NCBI GenBank assembly: GCA_025060615.1 | Contig: JANXBS010000014.1 | Location: 51,367 to 115,366 of the forward strand | Length of the DNA: 64,000 nt | Origin: Anaerolineae bacterium | GTDB taxonomy: Bacteria; Chloroflexota; Anaerolineae; DUEN01 | Reading direction: 5' to 3' | Shown: one piece after another, positions 63,510-64,000 of the stretch | How the letters are laid out: the number at the start of each line of letters is the position of its first letter | Position numbering within the stretch: position 1 is the first letter of the stretch | Program-made: the position numbers and the translations under genes | Notes under the pieces: generated by a model | Database searches by the model: none | Seen by the model: the letters and a program-made list of their open reading frames with translations, nothing else | What the model was told of the DNA's origin: nothing

Positions 63510-64000
63510 CTACTCCTCCCCCATCGCCACCTCCACCCACTCCACGTCCGGATTGTCCCGCCCGAACAGCTCGGCCAGCATCTGCTCCAACTCCCAAGGA
63601 ATCTCGTTGAACTCCAGCCGCAGCCGCTTCCACCCCCCTCGCCTCACCTCCGCCACCAACGCCTGCTTCAGCCGTTCCACCACCATCCCCCGCTGCCAAG
63701 GGTTCATCCCCCGCCACGGGATGTACAGATGCTTGAGCCGCGTCCCGTCCTCCAGCACCAGCGTCGTGGACAGCACATAGTCCAGATAGAGCATCAGCTC
63801 AGCATCGTCGGGCGGCTTTTCAAGCACCGCCAGTTGGGTCAGGCCCGGAATCACGTAGGGAGCAAAGCAGGTAACCTTGTGGCCGTGGCGGCGGCAGTAG
63901 GCGATGACTTGTTGTTGCAGGCGTTTGGCCTCGGCCTCATCGGCGGCTACGAAGGTGGGCGAGAGCTGGTGGAAGACGCCGCCGTCGGGCAGGGCTTCGG
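63510..64000 (-). CDS. Hypothetical protein, 3' part only (runs off the window)
   Basis: The minus-strand frame is open from the window edge to the stop at 63510, giving at least 162 residues, so the start is outside. Visible sequence includes DEAEAKRLQQQVIAYCRRHG, CFAPYVIPGLTQLAVLEKPP and WKRLRLEFNEIPWELEQMLA. It is soluble, with helices and strands, and no motif I recognise. The DNA is unusually rich in C at third positions compared with nearby genes. It converges with the HAD gene. Confidence 0.7.
   Translation of the reverse strand, partial: EALPDGGVFHQLSPTFVAADEAEAKRLQQQVIAYCRRHGHKVTCFAPYVIPGLTQLAVLEKPPDDAELMLYLDYVLSTTLVLEDGTRLKHLYIPWRGMNPWQRGMVVERLKQALVAEVRRGGWKRLRLEFNEIPWELEQMLAELFGRDNPDVEWVEVAMGEE

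Noticed and set aside
1..64000. CRISPR arrays, tRNA or rRNA genes, prophage or transposase genes
   Set aside because: Read through on both strands; no direct-repeat/spacer arrays, no tRNA-like T-loop sequences in plausible folds and no integrase or transposase signatures were found.

Overview
The window is a gene-dense, moderately GC-rich bacterial chromosome segment with no tRNA, rRNA, CRISPR array, prophage or intact insertion sequence that I could see. The gene set suggests a member of the Chloroflexota, most likely a thermophilic Anaerolineae-like lineage. Pointers are an UbiD/UbiA pair of the menaquinone type, a Cys-type CcmE, TPR-bearing O-antigen ligases, a DUF2723 membrane glycosyltransferase, tandem M16 peptidases and FHA/Ser-Thr kinase signalling. 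No LPS-assembly genes are seen. The taxonomic call is an inference from gene content.

Layout. 0-8.5 kb: the 5' end of dnaB (leaving the window leftwards) and a BFN-family nuclease; then a divergent MarR regulator with a heterodimeric ABC exporter, an AlkZ-related winged-helix protein and a secreted protein closed by a strong terminator. 8.5-18.9 kb: minus-strand genes, namely an FAH-family enzyme, a VTT membrane protein and a cell-surface polysaccharide cluster (WecA/TagO-like transferase, O-antigen-ligase/TPR protein, UDP-xylose synthase, and a glycosidase-fold/O-antigen-ligase fusion). 19-25.7 kb: radA, a promoter driving a small ORF plus ubiD, a HEPN/MNT toxin-antitoxin-like pair, ubiA, and a substrate-binding protein with an ABC ATPase but no permease. 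25.7-33.2 kb: hemW coupled to an FHA-winged-helix regulator, a divergent Ser/Thr kinase, a large GH3-like surface protein, and an aldehyde dehydrogenase.

33.5-41.6 kb: a DJ-1-like protein lacking its cysteine, two CBS-pair proteins, a small membrane protein flanked by inverted repeats, a coiled-coil protein with 42-bp tandem repeats, rplI, a DUF2723 protein, murI and maf. 41.6-55 kb: a long minus-strand run with a phosphate-binding-like lipoprotein, uppP, a ferredoxin-NADP reductase, a GAF histidine kinase, acpS, three M16 peptidase genes coupled to ugd, an AglD/YbhN-like membrane protein, a SWIM zinc-finger protein and rsmI. 56.6-61.6 kb: a cytochrome c maturation operon (ccmE, a di-haem multidomain protein, ccmA, ccmB, ccmC and a 49-codon ccmD). 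61.7-64 kb: a class II aldolase/epimerase, a HAD phosphatase and the 3' part of an unknown gene.

How the genes work together. Ugd and the UDP-glucuronate decarboxylase form a two-step route from UDP-glucose to UDP-xylose. The WecA-like transferase, the two ligase-like proteins, UppP and the DUF2723 protein fit a lipid-carrier-based surface glycan pathway. UbiD and UbiA fit menaquinone synthesis, and the ccm operon fits a respiratory c-type cytochrome system. The FHA regulator and the kinase fit a phospho-threonine signalling switch. The most unusual items are the glycosidase-fold/ligase fusion with a missing nucleophile, the HEPN/MNT pair inside the quinone genes, the three-gene M16 set coupled to ugd, and the di-haem multidomain protein inside the ccm operon.
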